Of a stretch of 64,000 nucleotides of DNA, positions 42,612-50,459 are shown one piece after another. The stretch spans positions 15,166,533-15,230,532 of the forward strand of contig JABAKD010000026.1 of assembly GCA_012845835.1 (NCBI GenBank), given 5' to 3'. The notes beneath the pieces were generated by a model that was not told the DNA's origin, did not search any database, and saw nothing but the letters and a program-made list of their open reading frames with translations. A program made the position numbers and the translations under genes. Position 1 is the first letter of the stretch; each line of letters starts with the position of its first letter. The DNA comes from Undaria pinnatifida (lineage: Eukaryota > Sar > Phaeophyceae > Laminariales > Alariaceae).

Positions 42612-44732
42612 CTCCCCGCATGACCTCGCCATGCATGCGTTGGCAGTCACAAGCGTACCAGGGCGTGTAAGGAGAACGAGAGCCGAGAGGGATCCAGCGC
42701 CCAAGCTGGAGAAGCGAAGGACACAGTCGTCAGCACCAGCAAGGTACTATCAACAGCACCAGTGCATATTTTATTCTCAGCTCTCCCCAGCAGGAATCAA
42801 AGCACCAGAGCATTTTCTTTCTTGCGTTTTTTCTTCACCATGTATCTTACCGGTACGTGACAGGAATACAAAACATGTATACTTGTCCAGAAGCCTAAAA
42901 CGCATACACATCCGCGTGCGCACAAGCCAGGCTCGAGCCAACATCACGCCGTCAAAATTAGAAAAACAACAACAACAACAACCAACAGCTGTGCAGGAGG
43001 TTGCCTGTTTATGTTCAGTACGCGTAGCAGTACTTGATTTACTTCCTCGGCAGGTAGACTCTAATCTCAAGCTTGTTTAAGGTCCTCAAGAACCAACCAA
43101 ATAACTGCTCCCCGCGTACCAGGTATAGTTTGCACGTACTGCTGCACTGCTGTCCAGCTTTATGTAGTAAATATGACTGGTCGGTGGGTGAATGGAGGGT
43201 ACACCGCGTTGTCTGTGGTGGGTGGGTGGGTGGGTGGGTGGGTGGGCCGTTCCGTACGTGGTAGTCCGTGGTCACGGGACAGGCTCCAGTCACTCTGGAG
43301 CTGAGGAGTACCCCAGGGAAAAACACAAACAACCCAAGGTGGTACACGTATATATCACAGCTGACGCAATTCATGCCTCCACCAGAAACATATAAAAGTG
43401 AAATTTATAGGGTGGTTGTAGAGTAAATCGAGAGTGTATAACGCCTTCCAGGTCCGATAGGAACAATGCCTGCAATGTAATTGGAAACCCAAAGTATGCC
43501 CACCACGAATTTCTGGGAAAATTCTTGGCGGAAATTTCCGGCAACATTCTTGCATATCTGCTGTGACAGCAGAAATCAATGCGCCTTCTTCGTAGATCGG
43601 GGTGTTGTGTCCTAAAAACTGGGGGACGGACGGCATTCGTCTTGTGTGTGAGCAGTCCTCGAGATGCATTTTGGAGTAGTGCCACCGTGTGCGCACGCAC
43701 GTGCGCGCACCCTCACAGAACTTCACCCGTGCTGCTGTCCGGCAGCCTTTCACACGTGGTTGCCATCTGCCGCTAGGACGCGGCTACGCACGATTGTAAC
43801 ACGGAAAACGCGAGACACATACATGATGATGAGTAAAACAAGGGCGGGCGTGTGGCGACACACACAACCAAAGACAAGAGCACGGATGTGTATGGCGAAA
43901 AACGCGAAGAAGACACAGCAGCTGCAGCTGCTGTGGTAGTAGTAGCCCACCACAGCACAGCCGAGAGAGGGCCCTCCCAGCCTAGCTATGGTGGCGCAGC
44001 CGCATCTACCTCGTGTCCGTGCCCTACAGGGCTGGGTGGTGATTGATGTAGAGCGTTCGGAGGGGGAGGTGATATCGTTGTGTGGGGCGGGTGGGGTGTG
44101 GGGGGCAATCAATGAAAACTGGCTTGCTGCTTGCAGGATACAGAATCAACTTCAACCAAAAAGCCCCCCTCGCAAGATTTATAACCCCCTGTCTTCTTGC
44201 GGTTTGGGATCGTTCGAGTTTAATTCGCGAGTCAGAGGTACTCCATGATGACGAGAGACTGCACTCCAAATCTATACAAGAAGTAGTTTACACAAACAAA
44301 CGTCGTTTTGTGATATCGTATCTCGTACCAGGCGATTTCATTGTTCGATACTAGGTACCTGGTATATTTTATGTATCTACTGAAAAATAGAGTGGGCACG
44401 GACACTGGATGTGCTGATGGTGTCGTTGTGTGGTGTTCCTGAGTCCCACGTTTACACGTCAGGCTTTTCCTAGTTGCTGAGATGCTTTGCGTTCTGAGGT
44501 TTTGACGCAAGAGACACACTCACTTACCAGTACCCAGGCCGTCGGTGTAAGACGCAGCGGACATAAAGAAGGAGTAGCCCACCGCCATCTCACACGAATC
44601 GTCGTAGTACCACGTCGATTTTGCCGCCAGGAGGCCGTCCACTTCCCGCAAAGGACTTAGAGACAAAAGCAGTGATACAGCAACTACTCCGAGCGTGAGG
44701 GTGCGGCATTGAGCAGGAGAAGTCCTCGTCAT
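17662..44732 (-). CDS. four-exon gene: secreted two-module Cys-rich protein with C-terminal anchor
   Basis: The predicted CDS is 205+222+319+481 = 1227 bases (408 residues plus stop). Borders are GT/AG throughout, with donors GTAAGT, GTGAGG and GTGAGA, and phases 1, 1 and 2 match at every join. Residues 1-33 form a signal peptide with hydrophobic core LGVVAVSLLLSL. Module 1 (about 42-138) has Cys 47, 74, 87, 104 and 119; module 2 (about 159-253) has Cys 164, 188, 201, 219 and 238. They align as Y-x-D-x-S-C, then C-x12-C, then C-x16/17-C containing G-x-F. Residues 254-380 are a Pro/Thr/Ala/Asp-rich stalk. The last 26 residues are hydrophobic and end five residues after the core, like a GPI signal or tail anchor. 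Function is unknown; a cell-surface or wall protein is inferred. Additional exons in the large introns cannot be excluded. Confidence 0.7.
18143..19304 (-). other. intron 3
   Basis: 1162 bases with a GT donor, an AG acceptor and a strong pyrimidine tract (18150-18200 on the complementary strand). No repeat family recognised. Confidence 0.6.
19305..19623 (-). CDS. exon 3: Cys module 2
   Basis: Acceptor CATCGTGCAG at 19624; a second in-frame acceptor TTCAAAG would start the exon at 19584 and remove 13 residues. Contains EYHDASC, GGCKSSGLGGYAMSQC, DGSFETQFFSPEDDTC and PPICSTEA. Ends in phase 2 at donor GTGAGA. The exon 2 and exon 3 modules share the Cys spacing and the G-x-F...F-S block. Confidence 0.75.
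19624..21229 (-). other. distal part of intron 2
   Basis: Mostly unique sequence. A short hairpin GGCCGC-CATAAA-GCGGCC lies near 20292-20309, and a TA/ATAC microsatellite at 21178-21217. A 79-residue open frame at 20414-20653 (minus) looks protein-like but has no motif I recognise; it could be a gene relic or chance. Confidence 0.4.
22335..22440 (+). repeat. dispersed repeat D, 3' fragment
   Basis: TTTCTCTGCTCCACAGTGATT and CACGGACTCGATTATGC resemble 8140-8210. Only the 3' end of the repeat is present. Confidence 0.45.
22441..23904. other. unique intron sequence, no feature
   Basis: Several open frames on both strands, the longest 134 residues (23346-23750 minus). None has a motif, and frames on opposite strands overlap fully, so I call no gene. 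Confidence 0.45.
25985..26270 (-). mobile_element. tRNA-headed SINE, family B, copy 2
   Basis: The head on the minus strand reads CGCCCCGGCGGCGTATCAGG with B box GAGTTCGAATCCCCC. The body matches 10108-10402. A perfect TATAGACTATA lies 8 bases beyond its head (26278-26288). Confidence 0.7.
26510..26731 (-). CDS. exon 2: rest of Cys module 1
   Basis: Acceptor ...TATACTCAG then AC completes the exon 1 codon as Asp. Contains NECALN, VVCDAATGEFGMNTFSDKTC and LSGCSS, plus three further Cys. It ends ECVDDD and one base before donor GTGAGG. Length 222, phase 1 to 1, so it could be skipped without a frameshift. It has one N-glycosylation sequon (NSS). Confidence 0.75.
26732..27285 (-). other. proximal part of intron 1
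   Basis: Unique sequence after exon 2's acceptor. Holds a perfect ATACCAGGTAT at 27177-27187. The plus-strand open frame 26557-26970 is the antisense shadow of exon 2. Confidence 0.5.
27286..27660. repeat. 42-bp tandem array with palindromic cores
   Basis: GCAACTAGTTGTCTGTAG recurs near 27365, 27411, 27453, 27495, 27538, 27580 and 27622. Each unit contains AGTTGTCT-GT-AGACAACT or a near copy, an 8+8 inverted repeat. Units differ mainly in the AT-rich linker. A shorter relative lies at 29140-29170. Confidence 0.85.
27820..28860 (-). repeat. fold-back family F, minus-oriented arm
   Basis: Ends GATCTCACAGCTGGAGTGTA (28826-28845); an internal variant GATCTCACAGCCGAAGTGTA lies at 27849-27868. 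Between them are three C-rich blocks and the ATAAATCTGACGG-type modules, in the same order as 51626-53170. Confidence 0.75.
28861..30204. other. intron 1 sequence with possible gene relics
   Basis: Unique or low-copy. See the pseudogene call at 29166-29582. The remainder shows no feature. Confidence 0.4.
29166..29582 (+). pseudogene. possible RNase H-like retroelement relic
   Basis: A 138-residue open frame whose middle reads FDASWHRTHSTQSYRAESHG. The SYRAE block preceded by an Asp resembles the second acidic motif of RNase H domains in non-LTR elements. Nothing else of such a protein is visible, so this may be chance. Confidence 0.25.
30205..30272. repeat. (GCTCAT)n hexanucleotide repeat
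   Basis: Five near-perfect GCTCAT units from about 30203, then variants GCTAAT and GGTCAC. Confidence 0.85.
30273..32062. other. intron 1 sequence, no feature seen
   Basis: Mixed-composition unique sequence. No motif-bearing frame and no tandem repeat. Confidence 0.45.
32063..32335 (+). mobile_element. tRNA-headed SINE, family A, copy 3
   Basis: A box-like ATGGTCTAGCGGTTA and B box-like GAGTTGCGAATCCCA. The body GAATAAAGGCACGTACCG and GTCCACGAGGGAAGAAGTA match 8336-8630. Confidence 0.65.
32610..32910. repeat. degenerate 15-bp CGCAC-rich array
   Basis: CGCACACACAA and CGCACGCATAAGG variants follow each other; in one frame this encodes repeats of R-T-H-x-x. Long frames on both strands here are products of the repeat, not genes. 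Confidence 0.7.
33099..33287 (+). pseudogene. relic of a two-zinc-knuckle gag-like protein
   Basis: One frame gives VCGLCDTEDMNADHSHDTCP, a C-x2-C...H...C cluster. A one-base shift around 33214-33226 leads to YVCHQCHHQVGHVEATCRQK and a stop. Two adjacent Cys/His clusters are usual at the C-terminus of retroelement nucleocapsids. The upstream frame is short and unremarkable, so only this tail survives. Confidence 0.45.
33288..36437. other. intron 1 sequence, no feature seen
   Basis: Mostly unique; G-run at 33676-33686. A TATAGACTATA palindrome lies at 36406-36416. No convincing coding frame. Confidence 0.4.
36438..36740. repeat. GAACCGCACCGTA degenerate array, block 1
   Basis: AACCGCACCGTR repeats at irregular 25-80 base spacings (near 36486, 36568, 36637, 36667 and 36698), separated by AT-rich linkers. 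Confidence 0.8.
36741..38139. other. intron 1 sequence, no gene
   Basis: Contains a local duplication, CATGCATACTGCATTCTACA near 37010 and 37073, and short GCAG runs near 37750-37890. No supported gene. Confidence 0.45.
38140..38745. repeat. GAACCGCACCGTA degenerate array, block 2
   Basis: A longer block of the same repeat as 36438-36740, with doubled cores GCACCGAACCGCACCG. The minus strand encodes repeated AVRFGAV, which explains the long reverse frames here. Confidence 0.85.
39035..39785. repeat. fold-back family F, paired arms
   Basis: 39045-39450 is plus-oriented (CTCCAGCTGGAACATCGAAGG to GGGGAGGGCGG). 39590-39780 is minus-oriented (AAACCGTC...ATTTATAGCTTCC). The two arms face each other as in 50460-53170. 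Confidence 0.65.
40050..40127. repeat. CTG microsatellite
   Basis: Interrupted CTG repeat with TTC steps. It creates a Cys/Leu homopolymer frame that is not a gene. Confidence 0.9.
40140..43208. other. intron 1 sequence with microsatellites
   Basis: Contains a TTG/CTG microsatellite at 42571-42610, a perfect TATAGTCTATA at 40212-40222 and TTG-rich tracts at 41707-41805. No coding motif. Confidence 0.45.
43209..43247. repeat. GGGT tandem repeat
   Basis: Seven or more GGGT units; could form a G-quadruplex. Confidence 0.85.
43262..43412 (-). repeat. dispersed repeat D, 3' part, reversed
   Basis: Reverse complement of about 8055-8190, including GGTGGAGGCATGAATTGCG and the CCTAGGG/CCCAGGG block. 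Close match, so a fairly recent copy. Confidence 0.75.
43413..44519. other. intron 1 start, no further feature
   Basis: Unique sequence up to the exon 1 donor. A near-palindrome ATACTAGGTACCTGGTAT lies at 44349-44366. Confidence 0.45.
44528..44732 (-). CDS. exon 1: signal peptide and start of Cys module 1
   Basis: Starts at the ATG at 44732. The N-terminus is MTRTSPAQCR, then a hydrophobic stretch, then LLAAKSTWYYDDSC. The open frame hits a stop right after a perfect GTAAGT donor (44527-44522), leaving phase 1. Y-Y-D-D-S-C matches EYHDASC in exon 3. Confidence 0.75.
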
Positions 44733-44870
44733 CTTGGCTACGACAGTGCCGGCTGGTGTGGTGTTTAGGTAATAGCCAGCGTCTCCGATGGTGGTGAGTA
44801 GTTAGATATTACTACCAAGTCCGTTGTGCTGTTGCCGTGGGCGCCGCTAATCGATCAGGATATATATGAG
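44733..44870 (-). promoter_or_regulatory. candidate promoter / 5' UTR of the four-exon gene
   Basis: A TATA-like CATATATATCC on the minus strand lies near 44859-44868, about 130 bases before the ATG. Position only; no other element can be named. Confidence 0.25.
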
Positions 44871-46380
44871 CTGTGTTGATCTTCATACATCCACAGACTC
44901 GTTTGATGATATGGGTGGCCTCTCTCTGCTACTTCGCGAGGAAGGTAAGCACAAAATCACAAAAATATCTTCCTAAACGTTTGGGGCTTCTCTCGCGAGG
45001 GAATGTTGTTAAAAGTACGAACCTTGGATTGAAATCTAAGTTAATGCGCAGTCTATTCGCACGAATAAGATATGCAGTTGAATCTTAAGTTGAATCTTAC
45101 GTTGAATCTTCGGTGTAACCTAGATGTAAACGTAGATTTGAGTATGTTAAGGTTGTCCCGTTGTCCCGGTGTTCTACCGTACTACGGGCATTGTTCCGTG
45201 ATGATCAGGTGGTGATGCAACCCACCATGATCACTCTTCTATCACCCAACTCTCCCAACTCGCCCAACTCTCCTTCTCCTCCTTCTTCCTCTTCTTCTAT
45301 CTTCGGCCTAAAGCGCCATTTTTATTTCCAAACTATCCTTTTTCTTTCTCACCACAAGTGATCTCAACAGACACTTCGGTGCCACTTCTGCATCTCTTCG
45401 CATAGAAGACAGAGCCTTCACGCAACCATTGTGTTCATAGGCTATTCACAAAAGTGAGGACACGCTTATTCCGCTAAGCTCTCAGCGGAGGTACACGGAA
45501 TGGGAAAATATAACATACTACCGAGCTTGTCATCAAAAAAATCAGAAACAAATTGGGAAATCTGCAGTATTTGGATAGGACTTTATTTAAAAGAACAACG
45601 TTCTCAGGCTAATGATGAACACGTCTTGATACGGTTGACCCTGGCACTGTTAGAAGGGAAGTCACCGATCTGTATCCCTCGTGATGGTGCACACACCCCG
45701 TAACACACGCCATCGAAGTATCTCAAGCTGCTTTCAAAGCTGACATTTTATCTATCTGAAACGTTTCTATGTCTGAATCGATTTCACAACAGAAGTGTGT
45801 TTTTTTGCTGTTTTGCATTAATTTTATTCCATTTAGCGAGCTTTCATGGTCGGTTTGTGGTCCACAACCCAGACCCCAAACCGCCCCAACCGTATCAGAA
45901 ACATCTTATAATATTAATCTTAACAAGCTCGGGCAGCGCACCCCGAAATACGTGAGTATGTTGGTAAAATGATATTTTCACCCTGATCTACGTCTAGCAC
46001 AGCCAGTTCCTGACAGTGTCCATGCTTATGTGCGTTTAATAGACAGCGACGAGCCCTATATCATCACAAAGTGCGAGAGATATAACAAACAAATTACTGC
46101 TGTATTGGTGCACCGCCGTTATTATCAACATTAGTCGTTCTGATTATGCTATAATAATAGTGCGATATATATAGTATATAGCATAGTCTATAAATGCTAG
46201 TATTCCTATTATTTGTGTGCCGATGTGTTCTACGTAGCTTGGTCAAACGAACAAATATAGTAAAAATGTACCCACGGTGGCTACTTCGGGTTACGCGACA
46301 CAGCAGTACAGTACAACAGAGTGCGGGATATTGCAGTGTGGAAATGATACGTGGAGTATTCCTTTCGATCCTTGTGGAAT
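44871..46380. other. upstream intergenic, no gene seen
   Basis: Contains three GTTGAATCTT units (45077-45110), a CCAACTC/CTTCTT tract (45245-45300) and a stretch similar to 17301-17350. No coding motif. Confidence 0.45.
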
Positions 46381-46772
46381 TCTAATAATTTTATTCTCTT
46401 TTCCTTTCCTTGCTTCCTCTTCTTGTCTTGCCTTTTCTTACTTTTCTTCCCTTTTCTTTTATTTCCTTTCATTTTTTCGTTTTCTTTTTCCCTTTCTTCT
46501 ATTTGCTCTCCTTTCATTCCTCTTCTTCTTATTTGTTCTTTGTTTCATTTTTTCCAACTGACTTGCGTCTGTTGTGCGTATGCGTAGTGGTAGATACTAC
46601 TTGTAATATATAACTGGTAGTCTTTCTTGAGTGGCAAGCGGTAGAGTCGGTTTTTCCAGGCGCGAGTAATGAGACGCATGCACCGGTATAGACCTGGCAC
46701 ATCGTAGACTAACTCCCGACTTCATATTTCTATGCTTCTGGTGGAGGCATGAATTGCGCCAGCTGTGATATT
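46381..46772 (+). repeat. dispersed repeat D, copy 2
   Basis: A pyrimidine tract (46385-46555) is followed by ACTTGCGTCTGTTGTGCG through GGTGGAGGCATGAATTGCGC, as in 7795-8100. It abuts fold-back family F. Confidence 0.75.
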
Positions 46773-46789
46773 ATACAAAAAAAAAAAAA

Positions 46790-47690
46790 AAAAACTCTCC
46801 AGCTGTGAGATCGAATATTTTGTCGAAACTCATCTTTGCAAGCTGTGTGTGATATATATTTCCCTTCACGGCTGTCAGATTTTGTCCCCCTCAGAAACGG
46901 GTTTTATAGTTTCCGCGCACAGACTGACTAAGATCATCCTGTTGAACACTGTAATTGTAAGGGGAGTCGCCGACCTATATCCTCAATGAGGACACACAAC
47001 TCGTAATGCGCGCGATCGGAGTATCGCACACAGCTTGCAAAGATGAGTTTCGACGAAATCTTCGATCTCACAGCTGGAGTGTATTTTCAATTTTTATAAT
47101 ATATTCAGATCGCGCGTGATGATACGGACGGCTCATTGAGGATATACGTCGGGGACTCCCCTTGCAACTACAATGTAGCTATCAGAGGATCAACAGGGTG
47201 ATGTTAGGCAGTCTGTCCGCGGAAACTATAAAACCGGTTTCTGAGGGCAACGAAATATGACAGCTGTGGAGGGAAATGTATCAGTTTGTCAAGTGAATCA
47301 GGTAAGTCGAACAACCGGCGAGGGGAGGGCGGAGATTTGAAGGACGTGGGGGCCTGATTTTGATCATTAGGTGGGCGGGAAGGGGGGAAGGGGGGAGGAT
47401 TAGGTGGGGCCGCTCAAATTCTGCGTGGGAACTATAAATTCTTCTTGTGAGAGAAGGGGGGAGGGGATGTGGGGGGGGGGGGGGGGAGGGGGGGCTCTAG
47501 CATATTATTTTATGTGAGCTAAACCCCTTATATGTGACCCTTCCCCCCCCTCCCTCCTTTTTTTTTTTTTTTTCCCCTTCTTTCCATTGTTAAAACGCCC
47601 AACCTAATAACGAAATCGGCCAGAGTAACAAACACTTCCACGCACTGAATATCACCTCATTATCTTTTTAGAGCCATCCATGCCGCTGCT
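46790..47690. repeat. fold-back family F, short palindromic copies
   Basis: 46796-46852 and 47029-47085 are inverted copies of the family end (CTCCAGCTGTGAGATCGA...AAGCTGTGTGTGAT), enclosing about 175 bases. A second pair follows: 47100-47520 plus-oriented and 47545-47690 minus-oriented, with a poly-G and poly-C/T centre. Confidence 0.7.
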
Positions 47691-48390
47691 GCAATTCCCA
47701 ACCAGTCGACCATTTGTACGCCCGGCGTAGGGTGGCTCATGGGGAGATTGCTCGCCGTACCCGACGAGGAACTACAGGGCGGAGGAAATAAGAAGATAGA
47801 ATGCCAGGTATATATTCAAGTACCGGAGTCCCGGCGGCCACTCTGAACATGCACACCCGAAGATAACAAATACTGCACTGAGTAACAGCAGTAGTACTAG
47901 CCAAAGGGGGCTTAACCCGGACATATCGAAGATAGGGACCGCCAATTACATATCTACATTTATTTCTACTCTACCATATCCGTAGATTCTTTGCAGTCAC
48001 GCACATCATACATCAAACTTGTGCGCAGGCATAAACCAACACCCCCCCTCTCCTGTCTCCACGTCATGATAACGTTGAACCAAAGTGCACCATACGAAAC
48101 CTTGCTTATGCAAACGAGGTGCATGATTCAAATATCTAATGTCAATTTCAAACCAAAACTGCCTCTGCTTCACAAGCCCGAATATTGATACCCAACGTCG
48201 TAGCGAGCGGATTTGAACAGCGGTACTTTTAACGGAAATCGCTGATAAGAATTTTGGGCGATCAAGAGTGCAGAAGGATTAGCCCGTGTAAGACCAGAAA
48301 GAAAACTCTAGATCGTGGTTCGACAAATCAAGCCTAAGATTATCTCGAAACCACCTATATTTCACCTAAAATTATATTGTCAAATTATTA
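47691..48390. other. non-coding, no feature seen
   Basis: Unique sequence without a supported gene. Confidence 0.45.
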
Positions 48391-49127
48391 CTAGACTATA
48401 CTCCCAAGCCTTTTATCAGCAAAGTATAATGCTGAAATCAAGATGAAAATACCTGGTATATCATATTTCCTTATATAATAAAAAATATATATAGTGCCAA
48501 TGTTGGGAGGTATGCGCCCTCGGAGCACCCAATGTTTTCTTGACGCCATCTTTTTCCATAGCGCCGTACCGTTGGTTAATTGCGACTTTTGGAGTTGGCG
48601 CTCCCTCACGTCCCCACTGTCCCGTGGAGGCGGCTGCCAATCGCCAACGTAGTCCATGAACTGCTGTAACATGGCCTCGACGTTCTCGACTCTTGATGCG
48701 CCACCATCCACCGCATCCTGCAAGGTTTCGACGGATGCGAGCAGCCGATCCATCGTCGACTTGAGGCGGATCACGTCTGCGTCTATCCGAGCGAACTCGC
48801 CTGACACCTGCCCTTGCCAGAGCCGCCCTTCAGCCGATGTGACGGCGCAGCCTCGGGCCCAGCGGGACTGGGGCTGAAAAAAAATGCTGCCGCGGTGGCA
48901 GGCGCAGCAGTAGCAGCAACCGAAGCTGCTGCGGCACGGCGACCTTCGGACTCAGCTTGCACAGCAGCCAGAGCTTCGGCACGGCGAGCGTCGACCCAAG
49001 CTTGCACAGCAGCTACAGCTGCATATTAAGCCTCTGTCTCGACTCGCGCATCCGAGGCGGCCAAATTACGGCCGCGTACAGCAGCAGCCACGAGAGCTTC
49101 GGCCTCCGGTGATTTGCGCTATTCCAT
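48391..49127 (-). pseudogene. decayed Ala-rich coiled-coil protein
   Basis: Minus-strand reading from an ATG at 49127 gives KSPEAEALVAAAV, then ARRAEALAAVQAESEGRRAA, then a Pro-rich segment. It is broken by early TAG and TAA stops. A one-base shift near 48808 leads into IRLKSTMDRLLASVETLQDA and a heptad-like helix to QQFMDYVGDW. Such Ala-rich plus coiled-coil layouts occur in retroelement gag N-termini, but no nucleocapsid or protease follows. Family unknown; the two frames continue each other in sense and composition. Confidence 0.45.
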
Positions 49128-49465
49128 CGTCGGGGAGTGCACGAACAAATTTAATAGTCTGTATCACACCTTGGACCTGTAGCTCTGACTCTGCTCCCCT
49201 ACGCGCTCCGCGTGCAGGTCGTCGCCTACACAGCTTGGCCAGGTGTACCCAAGGCTATAACTCATAAGACTATGAATTACCGCATTGATCTGATTGGTTA
49301 AACTTCTTACGTACGTACAAAGCCCATATTTTTTAATATTATGCTTTGCGATCAATATAAAAATACACTGTTTTTAGTTCTTCCATCAAGCTAGAAAAGC
49401 CAGATATACCCCCGGCATGCCTTTGGTTGTGTTTTCGGTGAACGAATCGTTGAAAAGGCGTACAC
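49128..49465. other. non-coding, no feature seen
   Basis: Unique sequence between the pseudogene and the SINE. Confidence 0.5.
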
Positions 49466-49790
49466 TGTCGCCCCGGTGGCGTATCAGGTTATCCTCGAGC
49501 CTGGTATAGGTCAGTTTCGTGAGTTCGAGCCTCGCCGAGTGCATATCCGTATAAATTCGTTCGAACTTTTTCTAGTGCACAAATTGACTTGCGGAAAGCG
49601 CGAGAGCGTGAGTTGGCAACGCTCGATGAAAAATCGACGAGCAGTGGGATTGCTGAACCCTATGCGCGATAAAAATTGAAGGCAAGAACCGGGGGGAAGA
49701 AGGGACGAAACCGGTGACCACGGCTTGTCCATAAGATGGAAAGTAGAAGTGTAAAAAAAGAAGAAATGAAAAAAAAAAAAAAAAAAAAAA
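49466..49790 (+). mobile_element. tRNA-headed SINE, family B, copy 3, with poly(A) tail
   Basis: The head CGCCCCGGTGGCGTATCAGG has B box GAGTTCGAGCCTCG. The body matches the reverse complements of 10108-10402 and 25985-26270. It ends in about 22 consecutive A (49769-49790), the expected retroposon tail. Confidence 0.75.
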
Positions 49791-49912
49791 CATGGCCTCC
49801 ATACCACAGTCGGGGAGCGGGGCGGCAGCATTAAATTTCTAATTTAGACATGGTGCGGTAGCACGTCCACTCGCCGACAGGTTGGCAGGCCCATGACAAC
49901 ACCATCCGACAA

Positions 49913-49961
49913 ACAGCAGCAAAGCAGCCGCTGCCGCAGCAGCAGCAGCAGCAGCAGCGGC
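49913..49961. repeat. CAG microsatellite
   Basis: CAGCAG run interrupted by CCGCTGCCG. Confidence 0.9.
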
Positions 49962-49969
49962 GGGGGCAG

Positions 49970-50359
49970 CGACAGAGGTGGCGGTGGCGATGGCCCAGCC
50001 AGATGAGTTGCGGCACACGATTCGGCTAGGCCTCTGGCTCGATGACCACGATCACCACAACAACAGAACAGCCAGTTTTATCCTCCGTACAAGGGCTTCG
50101 CTCGCAGGCGGCTGGACGCCGCCCGCTACGCTCGCGCAAGGCGAGGAAGAATGCAACTGAAAACATGTGAAGGGGGCAAAAAGAAGGGGCCCACGATTTG
50201 GTGCGGACAGCGATTTGATAATGCCAAGAGCTGCTTATGCAAAGCAAATTGCCTTGTTGTTGTGCTCAGCTGTGTTGTGTGCTTTTGGTACCGGTGTTAC
50301 GTTCTGATCGGCGGTACGGGGGTACTTTGCGTGGGCGAAAAATATTGGAGTAATACCGG
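49970..50359. other. non-coding; distant relative of the 53.8-kb array
   Basis: TAATGCCAAGAGCTGCTTATG...AATTGCC at 50219 resembles 53787-53822, and ACGTTCTGATCGGCGGTAC resembles the start of the tandem unit there. Confidence 0.4.
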
Positions 50360-50430
50360 TATGTACTACTGTATAAGCCTCAAGGTCTTCTCGTAGGTTC
50401 GAATCCCGGTGTCATCGAGGAAAGAAAATG
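50360..50430 (+). repeat. tRNA-like repeat C, partial copy
   Basis: GGTTCGAATCCCGGTGTCATCG is an exact B box context and is followed by AAAGAAAATGATCCTC, as at 53236-53270. Confidence 0.55.
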
Positions 50431-50459
50431 ATCCTCAAAAAAATATATATTATAAAAAA

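Noticed and set aside
43355..43753. 132-residue minus-strand frame with several Cys
   Set aside because: Its C-terminal part lies in dispersed repeat D and the rest has no recognisable pattern.
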